Below, piece by piece: positions 52,032-60,844 of a stretch of 64,000 nt of DNA (within the stretch, counting starts at the first letter, position 1; each line of letters opens with the position of its first letter). The notes under the pieces are model-generated. The model was not told the origin of the DNA. It did no database searches and worked only from the letters and a program-made list of their open reading frames with translations. Where the stretch lies: positions 1-64,000 of the forward strand of contig JAXGXT010000002.1 of NCBI GenBank assembly GCA_040772665.1. The letters are read 5' to 3'. Origin of the DNA: JAXGXT01 sp040772665 (GTDB lineage Bacteria > Bacillota > Clostridia > Lachnospirales > Anaerotignaceae). Made by a program: the position numbers and the translations under genes.

Positions 52032-55000
52032 GTGGCTAAATTAAGAATGAATATTAACGGAATTGAAGTGACCGGCTATGACGGACAATCAGTTCTTGAT
52101 GTTGCTAAAGAAAACGGCATTGAAATACCTACCCTTTGCCATGACGAAAGGGTGGCTGTTTACGGCTCATGCGGTCTTTGTGTTGTGGAGCAGGAGGGAA
52201 ATCCAAAGCTTCTTCGTTCCTGCGCAACGGTTATTTCAGAGGGCATGGTTATAAAGACAAACACTGAAAAGGTTAAGGAAAGCAGAAAAACTGCTTTAGA
52301 GCTTCTTTTATCAGACCATACGGGGGATTGCCGTCCTCCTTGTGCTTTAGGATGTCCGGCTGGAACAGACTGTCAAGGATATGTGGGCATGGTTGCAAAC
52401 GGAGAGTTAAAACAGGCTGTTAAGCTTATAAAGGATAAGTTCCCGTTCCCAAGTGCAATTGGACGTGTATGTCCTCATCCTTGTGAAACTGCTTGCCGCC
52501 GTCAAATGGTGGAAGAGCCTGTTTCAATTGCTTTTATTAAAAGCTATATAGGAGATAAAGACCTTGAAAGCGGAACACCGTATATGCTTGAAGTAGGGGA
52601 GTTAACAGGGCACACAGTTGCTGTAATCGGTGGCGGCCCTGCCGGACTTACTGCCGCATATCATTTAAGGGCAAAGGGTCATGAAGTAACTGTTTTTGAC
52701 GCAATGCCTAAAATGGGGGGTATGCTTCGTTACGGTATTCCTGAATACAGACTTCCAAAGTCTATTTTACAGCAGGAAATTGACCTTATTGAAGACATGG
52801 GCATTAAAATGCTTAATAATATAAAAATCGGTGAAGATATTTCTTTTAATAATTTAAAAGATACATATGATGCAGTTATTGTTGCGGTTGGAGCATGGAC
52901 AAGTATTAAAATGGGAGTTAAGGGAGAGGACAATAAAAATGTCCACGGGGGAATTGATTTTCTAAGACAAGTTTCTCTTAACGAGGATGTTTTAATAGGG
53001 CAGAAGGTTGCAATTGTAGGCGGCGGAAACACAGCCATGGATGCCTGCCGTACGGCGGTTCGTCTTGGGGCAAAAGAAGTTTATTGTGTTTACAGAAGAA
53101 CAAAGGCGGAAATGCCTGCGGAAGACATAGAAATTAAAGAAGCGGAAGAAGAGGGAGTAATATTTAAATATCTTACAAACCCTATTGATATTGCCGCAAA
53201 CGAGGACGGAAGCATAAATTATGTTAAGCTTCAAAAAATGGAGCTTGGAGAGCCTGACGAAAGCGGAAGAAGAAGCCCTGTGCCTATTGAAGGAGAAACA
53301 GAGGATTTGGAAGTGGATTCGGTTATAATGGCTCTTGGGCAAATTCTTGATTCCAAGGGAATTGAAGATGTGGAGCTTACAAGACGCAAAACAATTGCCG
53401 CTGACGAGCTTACATTCAGAACAAGCATTGAAAAAGTTTTCGCTATTGGAGATGCAACCAACGAAGGGGCAGGAATTGCAATTGCTGCAATTGCCGAGGC
53501 GGAAAAAGCCGCAATTGTTATAGATTCTTATTTAAAGGGTGCTGTTGTTCCTTACAAAAAGCCTTATGTTGTGGAAAGACACGACCTTACAGAGGCTGAC
53601 TTTGCAGACAGAAAAAAAGAAGCAAGGGCAATTATGCCTCACTTATCTCCTGAAAAGAGAAAGGATAACTTCCATGAGGTTAACCATATTTTCAGCGATG
53701 AAGAAGCAATAAGAGAGTGTAAACGCTGTCTTGAGTGCGGATGCCATGATTATTTTGAGTGTAAATTAATAAGTTATGCAAACGATATGGATGTGGAGCC
53801 TGAAAAGTATGCAGGAGAAGTGCATAACAGAGTTGTTGACAACAGCCATCCTTTTATAGACAGAAACCCAGACAAGTGTATACTTTGCGGACTTTGTGTA
53901 AGAGTGTGTGATGAAATGATGGGAAGAACGGCGCTTGGACTTGTTGACCGTGGTTTTGACACAGTGGTTAAGCCTGCTCTTGATCTTCCTCTTAGAGAAA
54001 CAGACTGTATTTCATGCGGCCAGTGTATAACACTTTGTCCGACGGGGGCTCTTGGTGAAAAGCTTTCAATAAAGAAAAGCACTCCTGTTGAAACAACACA
54101 TACAGACACAATGTGTGCGTTTTGTTCAATAGGATGTAAAACAACAGTTGAAACAAAAGGTGTGCTTGTGGTTAAAAGTGTGCCAAAGGAATCAGAAAAC
54201 GGTGCATTATGTGTTAACGGACGTTTTGGATTTGGACACAGTTTTAAAGACGGAAGGCTTACAACTCCTCTTGTAAGAAAAGACGGAGAGCTTGTGCCTG
54301 TCAGCTGGGAAGAGGCTAATATATTTATTGCCAAAAAACTTCAAAGCACAGCTGTAAGACACGGAAGTGATGCCCTTGCAGTTTCTGTTTCCGATAAGCT
54401 CACAAATGAAGAAATTTATTTGGCTAAAAAATATGCCAACGAAATACTTAAAACAGACACTGTTTTCAGCTATGGTTTAAACAGAAGCGGTGTTGAGGCA
54501 GTTACAGGATATGACGGTTCAACAAGCAAAATTGAGGAACTGCTTTCGACAGAGGTTATTGTTCTTGTGGGCACAGACCTTATGAAAGAGCATGCTGTTC
54601 TTGGGGTAAGAGTTCGTCAGGCAATTGAAAGAGGCGCCAAGACAATTGTTATTTCAAAGGATTGTGAAATACAAGAGGCTCAGGAGGCTGACATATTTGT
54701 TAAAGCCGAAAGCGTAGAGGACATTAAATCTGTGCTTAAAGCCATTGCAGATTTAGGCGGAAAAGCAGATGCAATTGATTTTACAGGTGTTCAAGTTTCT
54801 AAAGATGCCAAAGCGGCGGCTGAAATGATTATGAAGGCTAAAAAGGCAATGGTTGTTATTGACCAGTTTAGCCTTAAAGCTGAGGCGGCTAAGGCGGCGG
54901 CTGAAATTGCAGTTATAAGCGGACATATTGGTTCTCCAAGAAACGGTATAATTCAGGTTAAGGGAAATGTAAACAGCCAGGGTGCGTGCGATATAGGTAT

Positions 55001-55493
55001 AGGAACACTTTGTGCAACAAGAAAAACTTTAGGCAGCGGCAAAATAAAGGCTATGCTTGTTGTGGGCGAAGAACCTGAAAATATGGAAGTTGATAAAAAC
55101 AGCTTGGAGTTTCTTGCTGTTGCAGACATTTATTTAACGGAAACCGCAAGAAAGGCTGATGCTGTTTTACCTCTTGTATCTCTTACTGAATCTAACGGAA
55201 CGGTAACAAGCTGTGACGGAACGATAAATAATGTTAAAGCCGCAATACCTCCTTTAAGCAAAGAAAACTTTGAAGTAATTCAAGGTCTTGCAAACGCAAT
55301 GAAAGAAAGTTTCGATTATAAAAACGTGGAAGCAATTGCACAGGAAATGTCAGAGAAATCTGCTTTTAAAAAGCCTGTGTTAAACCTTGAAGTAAGGGAT
55401 GCTGAAAACACAACAATGTATATTGATAAAATAAACCCTAATGTGTCGTATGCCGCATTTACAAGATTTTTGGAAAGCGAAGGCATTAGATAA
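52032..55493 (+). CDS. NuoG/GltD fusion: iron-sulfur, FAD/NADPH and formate-dehydrogenase-like domains
   Basis: The 1153 residues hold: an N-terminal [2Fe-2S] domain (Cys 36, 47, 50, 64); a GltD/NfnB-like region with cysteines in CRPPCALGCPAGTDC, FAD loop VIGGGPAGLTAAYHL and NADPH loop VAIVGGGNTAMDA; a two-cluster ferredoxin (CILCGLCVRVC and CISCGQCITLC); then a [4Fe-4S] and molybdopterin-oxidoreductase-like region (CAFCSIGC onward) of about 440 residues. The last part has no Cys or Sec at the formate dehydrogenase active site, so it is probably structural as in NuoG. With NuoE and NuoF it resembles bifurcating NADH/NADPH/ferredoxin complexes (Stn type). No hydrogenase H-cluster motif is present. 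GTG start after AGGGGAGGAAATT. Confidence 0.9.
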   Translation: MAKLRMNINGIEVTGYDGQSVLDVAKENGIEIPTLCHDERVAVYGSCGLCVVEQEGNPKLLRSCATVISEGMVIKTNTEKVKESRKTALELLLSDHTGDCRPPCALGCPAGTDCQGYVGMVANGELKQAVKLIKDKFPFPSAIGRVCPHPCETACRRQMVEEPVSIAFIKSYIGDKDLESGTPYMLEVGELTGHTVAVIGGGPAGLTAAYHLRAKGHEVTVFDAMPKMGGMLRYGIPEYRLPKSILQQEIDLIEDMGIKMLNNIKIGEDISFNNLKDTYDAVIVAVGAWTSIKMGVKGEDNKNVHGGIDFLRQVSLNEDVLIGQKVAIVGGGNTAMDACRTAVRLGAKEVYCVYRRTKAEMPAEDIEIKEAEEEGVIFKYLTNPIDIAANEDGSINYVKLQKMELGEPDESGRRSPVPIEGETEDLEVDSVIMALGQILDSKGIEDVELTRRKTIAADELTFRTSIEKVFAIGDATNEGAGIAIAAIAEAEKAAIVIDSYLKGAVVPYKKPYVVERHDLTEADFADRKKEARAIMPHLSPEKRKDNFHEVNHIFSDEEAIRECKRCLECGCHDYFECKLISYANDMDVEPEKYAGEVHNRVVDNSHPFIDRNPDKCILCGLCVRVCDEMMGRTALGLVDRGFDTVVKPALDLPLRETDCISCGQCITLCPTGALGEKLSIKKSTPVETTHTDTMCAFCSIGCKTTVETKGVLVVKSVPKESENGALCVNGRFGFGHSFKDGRLTTPLVRKDGELVPVSWEEANIFIAKKLQSTAVRHGSDALAVSVSDKLTNEEIYLAKKYANEILKTDTVFSYGLNRSGVEAVTGYDGSTSKIEELLSTEVIVLVGTDLMKEHAVLGVRVRQAIERGAKTIVISKDCEIQEAQEADIFVKAESVEDIKSVLKAIADLGGKADAIDFTGVQVSKDAKAAAEMIMKAKKAMVVIDQFSLKAEAAKAAAEIAVISGHIGSPRNGIIQVKGNVNSQGACDIGIGTLCATRKTLGSGKIKAMLVVGEEPENMEVDKNSLEFLAVADIYLTETARKADAVLPLVSLTESNGTVTSCDGTINNVKAAIPPLSKENFEVIQGLANAMKESFDYKNVEAIAQEMSEKSAFKKPVLNLEVRDAENTTMYIDKINPNVSYAAFTRFLESEGIR

Positions 55494-55548
55494 GGGATAA
55501 AGGGAAGTGGGGCGGCATATATTTTGCTGTTCCCTCTCAACCCCTATT

Positions 55549-55640
55549 AAAACCGCATCTGCGGTTTTAAACAAAAGTTTTTGTCTTGCTTTTTTCAAAA
55601 AGAGAGTGGGTTTGGGCAAAGCCCAAGGTTTTTAACAAAA
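55549..55640. repeat. Repeat-family hairpin and GGGCAAAGCCCAAGG module after the fusion gene
   Basis: AAAACCGCA-T-C-TGCGGTTTT (55549-55568) is the shortest form of the recurrent hairpin and probably terminates the operon. It is followed by AAGTTTTTGTCTTGC, TTTTTTCAAAAAG and GTTTGGGCAAAGCCCAAGG, which matches 61124-61180. Confidence 0.75.
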
Positions 55641-55759
55641 TCTACTGATTAACAAAATGAATTAACGAGAGGGGTTTTGGCTTTTGCCTTTGCCCCTTTT
55701 TATTTTTGCAGATTAAGTGTATAATACATGACAATGATGGTTTTTAAGGAGAGATGATT

Positions 55760-57031
55760 ATGGCTGATTTCGTATTAAAGGGTGACGTTTGCCAAAGCAA
55801 GGATAAGGTTAGCTTTGAATGCATAAAGGACGGATATATTGTATGCACAGACGGCAAAAGTCAGGGTGTTTTTACACATCTTCCTCAGAAATATTCAAAT
55901 CTTCAAGTTATAGATATGAGCGGAAAGCTGATTGTTCCGGGCCTTGTGGATTTGCATGTGCACGCACCGCAGTATTCCTTCAGAGGCCTTGGTATGGATA
56001 TGGAACTGCTGGACTGGCTTAACAGCCATGCGTTTCCCGAGGAAAGTAAGTTTGACAATTTAAAATATGCCGATAAAGCATACGGCATTTTTGTTGAAGA
56101 TTTGAAAAAAGGCGCAACAACAAGGGCGTGCATTTATGCAACAATACATTCAGACGCAACACTTTTGCTTATGGATAAACTGGAGGAAAGCGGACTTAAA
56201 ACATATGTGGGCAAGGTGAATATGGATAGAAACTCACCTAATTCATTAATAGAAGAAAGTCCGGAGGTTTCAGAGGCTGACACAAGGCTGTGGATAGAAA
56301 AATCCCTTGGCAGATACAAAAACACTATGCCTATAATCACACCAAGGTTTATACCCTCATGCACAGACAGATTGATGGAGCTTCTTTCACAGCTGCAAAA
56401 AGATACATCAATGGCATTTCAATCTCATCTTTCAGAAAACTTAGGCGAAATTAAATGGGTGGCAGAACTTTGCCCAAGTTCAAAGTTTTATGGTGATGCT
56501 TATTATGGCTTTGACCTTTTTGGCGGAAATGTGCCCACAATAATGGCTCATTGTGTTTATTCACCTAAAGAGGAAATAGAGCTTATGAAAAAACAAGGCG
56601 TGTTTATTGCCCATTGCCCCCAATCTAACACAAACTTAGCTTCGGGAATTGCCCCCGTAAGAACATACCTTGACGAAAATATGAAAGTCGGCTTAGGCAG
56701 TGATATAGCAGGAGGGAGCTCTTTATCAATTTTCAAAGCCATTGTGGATGCTATTCAGGTTTCAAAACTAAGATGGCGGCTTTCAGACCAAAGCCTAAAA
56801 CCCATAACGTCGGCGGAAGCCTTTTATATGGCAACAAAAGGCGGCGGAGAGTTTTTCGGAAACGTGGGCGGTTTTGATCAGGGCTATGAATTTGATGCTG
56901 TGGTGATAGATGACGGTATGCTTCCTTATCCACAGGAATTAACATTGGAGGAACGATTGGAACGAGTGATTTATTTAAGTGATGAGGGTCATATAACATC
57001 AAAGTTTGTAAGCGGAAAAAGGTTGTTCTGA
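55760..57031 (+). CDS. guaD: Guanine deaminase
   Basis: GuaD converts guanine to xanthine and ammonia, feeding purine breakdown or salvage. It is an amidohydrolase with one zinc; GLVDLHVHAPQYSFRG (metal HxH plus the guanine-deaminase-type APQY) is at about residues 54-69, FQSHLSEN, MAHCVYS and VGLGSDIAGGSS supply further active-site residues. The 424 residues fit. I use ATG 55760 because AAGGAGAG is properly spaced; ATG 55754 is only four bases from it. A related cytosine/ammeline hydrolase is less likely given the APQY motif. The FadR-type regulator follows. Confidence 0.92.
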   Translation: MADFVLKGDVCQSKDKVSFECIKDGYIVCTDGKSQGVFTHLPQKYSNLQVIDMSGKLIVPGLVDLHVHAPQYSFRGLGMDMELLDWLNSHAFPEESKFDNLKYADKAYGIFVEDLKKGATTRACIYATIHSDATLLLMDKLEESGLKTYVGKVNMDRNSPNSLIEESPEVSEADTRLWIEKSLGRYKNTMPIITPRFIPSCTDRLMELLSQLQKDTSMAFQSHLSENLGEIKWVAELCPSSKFYGDAYYGFDLFGGNVPTIMAHCVYSPKEEIELMKKQGVFIAHCPQSNTNLASGIAPVRTYLDENMKVGLGSDIAGGSSLSIFKAIVDAIQVSKLRWRLSDQSLKPITSAEAFYMATKGGGEFFGNVGGFDQGYEFDAVVIDDGMLPYPQELTLEERLERVIYLSDEGHITSKFVSGKRLF

Positions 57032-57186
57032 TAAATCTATAAATGCCAATGGTAATAAAGCTGTTTAAAAACTTATCTATTTAATTTAAGAAAAGTTTGT
57101 GTTTTGCTGACGGGGTAAAGATGGAGTCTTTGTGCGATGTTAGGGTGAATACCCAAAGTTTTAGGTGTTTAAGGAAGGTGATTGAT

Positions 57187-57879
57187 ATGGCTAAAAAAGT
57201 TCTTTCGGATAGAATTGCCGATGAGATTTTTAATATGATTGTGGTTGAAAAAAGGTTTAGTGCAGGGGATAGAATTCCTTCTGAGCAGGAGTTTGCAAAG
57301 GAGCTTAATGTGAGCCGAACCACTTTTCGTGAAGCCGCAAAACAGCTGGTGGAGCGTGGAGTGCTTGAAATAAAAAGGGGAAACGGAACTTTTGTTTCGG
57401 AATGTATTGAAAATATAAGTGATTTTAGAATGCGAAGCATTATTGACGATAAAATAGATTTAATGGATCTTATAGAAATTCGTCTTCTTCTTGAGCCTGA
57501 AATGGCATATCTTGCGGCACAAAGAGCAACTGAGGCGGAAATTCGCCGAATTTGCAATTATGGAAAACAGCTTGAAGAACTGATTATGCACGGAGAGGAT
57601 AAAAGTGATATGGAACAGAAGTTTCATATGTCAATTGCCCAGTCTGTTCACAACAGTTTTGTTGACAAGCTTATGCCTGTGTTGTTTCTTGCCATAGGGC
57701 AGACAAGTGCATTGTTTTGGCATGGTAAAAACTTAAAAAGTGTTGCCATTGAAGACCATAGAATGATTATGGAATATATTAAAAACAGAGACAGTGAAGG
57801 TGCCAAAACTGTTATGAAGTTTCATATTTTGAGAGGTTTAAGGGATTTAAAGAAAAGGAGGGGTCTGCATGACGTTTGA
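57187..57879 (+). CDS. FadR/GntR-family transcriptional regulator
   Basis: The N-terminal winged helix-turn-helix is clear (IADEIFNMIVVEKRFSAGDR, IPSEQEFAKELNVSRTTFRE), followed by an FCD ligand-binding domain with metal-ligand-type His and Asp residues (EIRLLLEPEMAYLAA, FHMSIAQSVHN, EDHRMIMEYI). FCD regulators often sense hydroxyacids such as lactate or glycolate. The ATG at 57187 has AAGGAAGGTG upstream; the frame extends back to 57097 but without a site. Its stop overlaps the start of the next gene by 11 bases, making control of that dehydrogenase likely. Confidence 0.92.
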   Translation: MAKKVLSDRIADEIFNMIVVEKRFSAGDRIPSEQEFAKELNVSRTTFREAAKQLVERGVLEIKRGNGTFVSECIENISDFRMRSIIDDKIDLMDLIEIRLLLEPEMAYLAAQRATEAEIRRICNYGKQLEELIMHGEDKSDMEQKFHMSIAQSVHNSFVDKLMPVLFLAIGQTSALFWHGKNLKSVAIEDHRMIMEYIKNRDSEGAKTVMKFHILRGLRDLKKRRGLHDV

Positions 57880-58885
57880 TGATGTTTTGAAAAATGCACG
57901 GGAAAAAATGATGCCCCACTGTAATGTTTGTCCTGTTTGTAACGGTGTTGCCTGTAAGGGCAAGGTTCCGGGGATAGGCTCAAAAGGAAGCGGACGAGGG
58001 TTTATAGAAAGCGTGGCTTTTCTTAACAAGGTAAAAATCAACATGGATTGTATATATGAAAACAAGGGTCAGGACACCTCTATAAACATGTTTGGGCATA
58101 GTTTTGACATGCCTGTTTTTGTTGCGCCAATAGGCGGTATGGCACCAAGCTACGGAGGAAATATGACAGAGGCAGACTATGCCAGAGTTATTATAAACGG
58201 TGCGAAAAAAAGCGGCATTGCAGCCTTTACAGGTGATGGGGCAGACGATATTGAATATACAGCTCCCCTTAAATTTATTAAAGAAGCAAAAGGCATGGCA
58301 ATTCCAACAATTAAACCTTGGAACAAAGAAAAATCTGTGGAGCGTATACGCCTTGCAGAGGAGGTTTCGTCAATTGCTGTGGCAATGGACATAGACTCTA
58401 TAGCTATACCTGTTTTTATGAAAAACGGAGGCACAGGCGGTGCGAAAAGCATAAAAGAGCTTGGAGAGATAATTTCAAGCACAAAACTGCCTTTTGTTAT
58501 TAAAGGCATAATGACTGCGGGATCAGCCGTTAAAGCCAAAGAATCAGGAGCATACGGAATTGTGGTAAGCAATCACGGAGGTCGGTTTATAGAGGACACA
58601 CCTGCAACTTTTGAAATGATTCCTGAAATAAGGGCTGCTGTGGGAAAAGAAATGAAAATATTTGTGGACGGCGGGGTAAGAAGCGGTGAAGATATTTTTA
58701 AATGCCTTGCCCTTGGTGCTGATGCTGTTCTTATTGGAAGAACATATTCTATTGCGGCTTTTGGCGGAGGAGAAGAGGGAGTTGCCCTTTATACAAAAAA
58801 GCTTAAAGATGAGCTTAGACGAGTTATGATTTTAACGGCTTGCCAAAGCCTTGAAGATATAACAGCCGAAAAAATTAGATATTAA
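57869..58885 (+). CDS. FMN-dependent alpha-hydroxyacid dehydrogenase/oxidase family protein
   Basis: A TIM-barrel flavoprotein that oxidises 2-hydroxyacids such as lactate or glycolate. The active-site motif is VVSNHGGRFIEDTPATFEMI, where His and Arg act on the substrate; IFVDGGVRSGEDIFKCLALG binds FMN phosphate with ADAVLIGR. The N-terminal cysteine cluster HCNVCPVCNGVACKG (near residue 17) is not typical and may bind an iron-sulfur cluster or zinc. At 338 residues it is short but complete. It overlaps the FadR-type regulator by 11 bases, suggesting a lactate-responsive two-gene unit. Substrate is unproven; isopentenyl diphosphate isomerase type 2 is excluded by the HGGR motif. Confidence 0.88.
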   Translation: MTFDDVLKNAREKMMPHCNVCPVCNGVACKGKVPGIGSKGSGRGFIESVAFLNKVKINMDCIYENKGQDTSINMFGHSFDMPVFVAPIGGMAPSYGGNMTEADYARVIINGAKKSGIAAFTGDGADDIEYTAPLKFIKEAKGMAIPTIKPWNKEKSVERIRLAEEVSSIAVAMDIDSIAIPVFMKNGGTGGAKSIKELGEIISSTKLPFVIKGIMTAGSAVKAKESGAYGIVVSNHGGRFIEDTPATFEMIPEIRAAVGKEMKIFVDGGVRSGEDIFKCLALGADAVLIGRTYSIAAFGGGEEGVALYTKKLKDELRRVMILTACQSLEDITAEKIRY

Positions 58886-59003
58886 TGAGAGTGGTAACAG
58901 ATATGCAGTTAATGTGGGTTTACACAGAAAATATGCTGAGCAGTAAGTTTTTCTTAGTTTTATAAAAAAGAATGACATTGATTTATTTAACTTTATTAAT
59001 ACC

Positions 59004-59053
59004 AAAAACTCCTGTAACAATGTAAGGTTATAACATTATTACAGGAGTTTTTT
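59004..59053. terminator. Bidirectional terminator between the dehydrogenase and SDR genes
   Basis: AAAACTCCTGTAA pairs with TTACAGGAGTTTT, with CAATGT/AACATT continuing inside, then TTTATTT. It lies between convergent genes. Confidence 0.85.
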
Positions 59054-59086
59054 ATTTAGATAGAAAAAAATATGTTTAATTATAAA

Positions 59087-59851
59087 TTAAAAAGCTGTCC
59101 AGCCGCTGTCTGCAGCGATTGCCTGCCCGTTAATAAAGCTTGAATCTTCTGAAGCCAGAAACAAAGCAATAGTTGCGATTTCTTCGCCGCTTCCGCTTCT
59201 TGGGTTTCCCACAGTGTTAGGCATTATAATACCTATACCCTCCTGGTTAACATTTTTCATAAACTCGCTGCTTCCGATTTCGGTGTCAACTCCGCCGGGG
59301 CAGATAGCGTTACATCTGATGTTCTTTTTAGCATACATAAAGCCTGTGTTTTTTGTAAGGCCTACAGCCGCATGTTTAGAGGCTGTGTATACAGCACCTG
59401 CTCTGGCACCAAACAAACCACCTATTGAGGATATGTTTATAATATTTCCGCCGCCTTGTTTAAGGAAAACATCAATTGCCTTTCTCATGCTGTAAAAAAG
59501 TGAAAACACATTTAAATTGAAAACTCTTTCAAGCATTTCGTCTGTAACATCACCAACAGGGCTGAAATCATCCATAATGCCTGCGTTGTTAACAAGGATG
59601 TCTAATTTTCCTGAATTACTGCAGGCAAAGTCAACCATTTTTTCAGCATCCTCTTTTTTCATAAGGTCTGCACCATAGGGAATAATCTTACCTTCCAAGC
59701 CCTCTGCGCTTTTTGCCAATTCCTCAAGTCTTTCAACTCTTCTTGCAACTGCATAAACAGTACAGCCTTCCTTTGCAAATAAATATGCAATATCTCTGCC
59801 CATTCCTGCGCTTGCACCTGTAACAATAGCAACTTTATCCTTTAATTTCAT
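59087..59851 (-). CDS. Short-chain dehydrogenase/reductase (SDR) family protein
   Basis: A classical SDR of 254 residues: cofactor loop TGASAGMGRDIA, NNAGIMDDFSP, catalytic Ser in ISSIGGLFG and Tyr-x3-Lys in VYTASKHAAVGL. The C-terminal IALFLASEDSSFINGQAI is typical. It oxidises or reduces an alcohol/ketone; substrate unknown (sugar alcohols, bile-type steroids and acyl groups are common). ATG 59851 follows GGAGGTATATTT. On the minus strand TTGGAT (59930-59925) and TATAAT (59907-59902), 17 bases apart, form its promoter. Confidence 0.93.
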   Translation of the reverse strand: MKLKDKVAIVTGASAGMGRDIAYLFAKEGCTVYAVARRVERLEELAKSAEGLEGKIIPYGADLMKKEDAEKMVDFACSNSGKLDILVNNAGIMDDFSPVGDVTDEMLERVFNLNVFSLFYSMRKAIDVFLKQGGGNIINISSIGGLFGARAGAVYTASKHAAVGLTKNTGFMYAKKNIRCNAICPGGVDTEIGSSEFMKNVNQEGIGIIMPNTVGNPRSGSGEEIATIALFLASEDSSFINGQAIAADSGWTAF

Positions 59852-59901
59852 AAATATACCTCCCTAAAAGATATTGTTAAAAAACTGACATACACACCCT
59901 C

Positions 59902-59930
59902 ATTATAAATCATATCTTGCTAAAATCCAA
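59902..59930 (-). promoter_or_regulatory. Sigma-A promoter of the SDR gene
   Basis: TTGGAT and TATAAT on the minus strand with a 17-base spacer, about 50 bases upstream of the start codon. Confidence 0.65.
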
Positions 59931-60072
59931 GTATAATTAGTATTGTTTACCAAAATATATTTTTAATTCTTGAATATTGCTTAATTATTTGCGATTTAGT
60001 ATACAAAATCAGTAGGAATGGAATGGAAACATTTAATCAAAGATGGTTTTATAGACATGTTTGCATGGTACA

Positions 60073-60116
60073 ACACCCATTCTCTCAACATATAATGTTA
60101 TTAGGGGAATGGGTGT
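60073..60116 (+). promoter_or_regulatory. Hairpin ahead of the small membrane-peptide gene
   Basis: ACACCCATTC (60073-60082) pairs perfectly with GAATGGGTGT (60107-60116), with an inner AACAT/ATGTT pairing. It lies 20 bases before the ATG at 60138 and could be a terminator for the divergent side or a leader structure. Confidence 0.4.
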
Positions 60117-60137
60117 ATTTGTTTAGGGGGGGATTTC

Positions 60138-60254
60138 ATGGCATTTCTTTTAATTTTAAGTGTTGTTGTTATTATTTTTGTTGCGGAAAACAGTGATACG
60201 TGCAGATGCAGAAGATACGACAGACGTTCGTGCCGCCGACGGTTCAGGCGTTAA
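60138..60254 (+). CDS. 38-residue membrane peptide with Arg/Cys-rich tail
   Basis: The frame ATG 60138 to TAA 60254 encodes a hydrophobic helix (residues 3-15, FLLILSVVVIIFV) followed by AENSDTCRCRRYDRRSCRRR and FRR. The tail has 11 Arg and 3 Cys in about 20 residues. A G7 run (60126-60132) could serve as ribosome site. It resembles no family I can name; possible roles are membrane anchoring with nucleic-acid or phospholipid binding. It ends five bases before the convergent purE stop. Real status is uncertain, but composition and signals look coding. Confidence 0.5.
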   Translation: MAFLLILSVVVIIFVAENSDTCRCRRYDRRSCRRRFRR

Positions 60255-60258
60255 AAAT

Positions 60259-60774
60259 CTACATCTTTGAAAGATAATCCTTATAGCCTATGGTTTCAAG
60301 GCTCGCCGCCTTTTTTTCAACCATTTGTTTAAGTTCTTTTTTAAAGGCTTCAATTTTTAAATAAATGTTATTGTCAAATGAGCCTAAAATCTGCGCCGCA
60401 AGAATGCCTGCGTTTTGACCTGCATTTATGGCAACAGTTGCAACGGGAATGCCCGGAGGCATTTGGCAAATGGAGTAGAGTGAATCTACACCGCTTAAAG
60501 TTGATGTTTTTATGGGAACACCAATAACAGGCAGACTTGTAAGGGCGGCTGTCATGCCGGGCAGATGTGCGGCACCGCCTGCGCCTGCAATAATAACTTT
60601 TAGTCCGTTTTCATGTGCGTTTTTTGCATATTCGTACATTCTGTCAGGGGTTCTGTGGGCGGACACAACTGTAAGGGAATAGCTTATTTCTAATTTATCC
60701 AAAATCTTTGCGGCCTCGCTCATAACCGGAAGGTCTGAGTCGCTGCCCATTATTATTCCTATTTGTGGTTTCAT
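60259..60774 (-). CDS. purE: 5-(carboxyamino)imidazole ribonucleotide mutase
   Basis: PurE moves the carboxylate of N5-CAIR to give CAIR in purine synthesis. The signature GIIMGSDSDLPVM and VSAHRTPDRMYEYA are at the N-terminus, with GAGGAAHLPGM and GVPIKTSTLSGVDSLYS further on. The 171-residue length is normal for the class I enzyme. ATG 60774 has AGAGGTGATAT upstream. PurK and other pur genes are not in the window. A terminator-like hairpin and repeat elements lie upstream. Confidence 0.95.
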   Translation of the reverse strand: MKPQIGIIMGSDSDLPVMSEAAKILDKLEISYSLTVVSAHRTPDRMYEYAKNAHENGLKVIIAGAGGAAHLPGMTAALTSLPVIGVPIKTSTLSGVDSLYSICQMPPGIPVATVAINAGQNAGILAAQILGSFDNNIYLKIEAFKKELKQMVEKKAASLETIGYKDYLSKM

Positions 60775-60805
60775 TATATCACCTCTTAAAATATTGTTTT
60801 GATAA

Positions 60806-60836
60806 AAAAGGGGCAGAAACCTGTTCCTTTTTTTAT
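60806..60836. terminator. Terminator-like hairpin upstream of purE
   Basis: AAAGGGGCAG pairs with CTGTTCCTTT (with G-T pairs), flanked by A-rich and T-rich runs, so it can work on either strand. On the minus strand it is in the purE leader and could attenuate; no known riboswitch is recognised next to it. Confidence 0.5.
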
Positions 60837-60844
60837 TGGATAAT

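Noticed and set aside
53774..54334. A 186-codon minus-strand frame within the NuoG/GltD fusion gene
   Set aside because: It lies opposite the ferredoxin and Mop domains, whose cysteine motifs prove the plus frame; no start signal is present.
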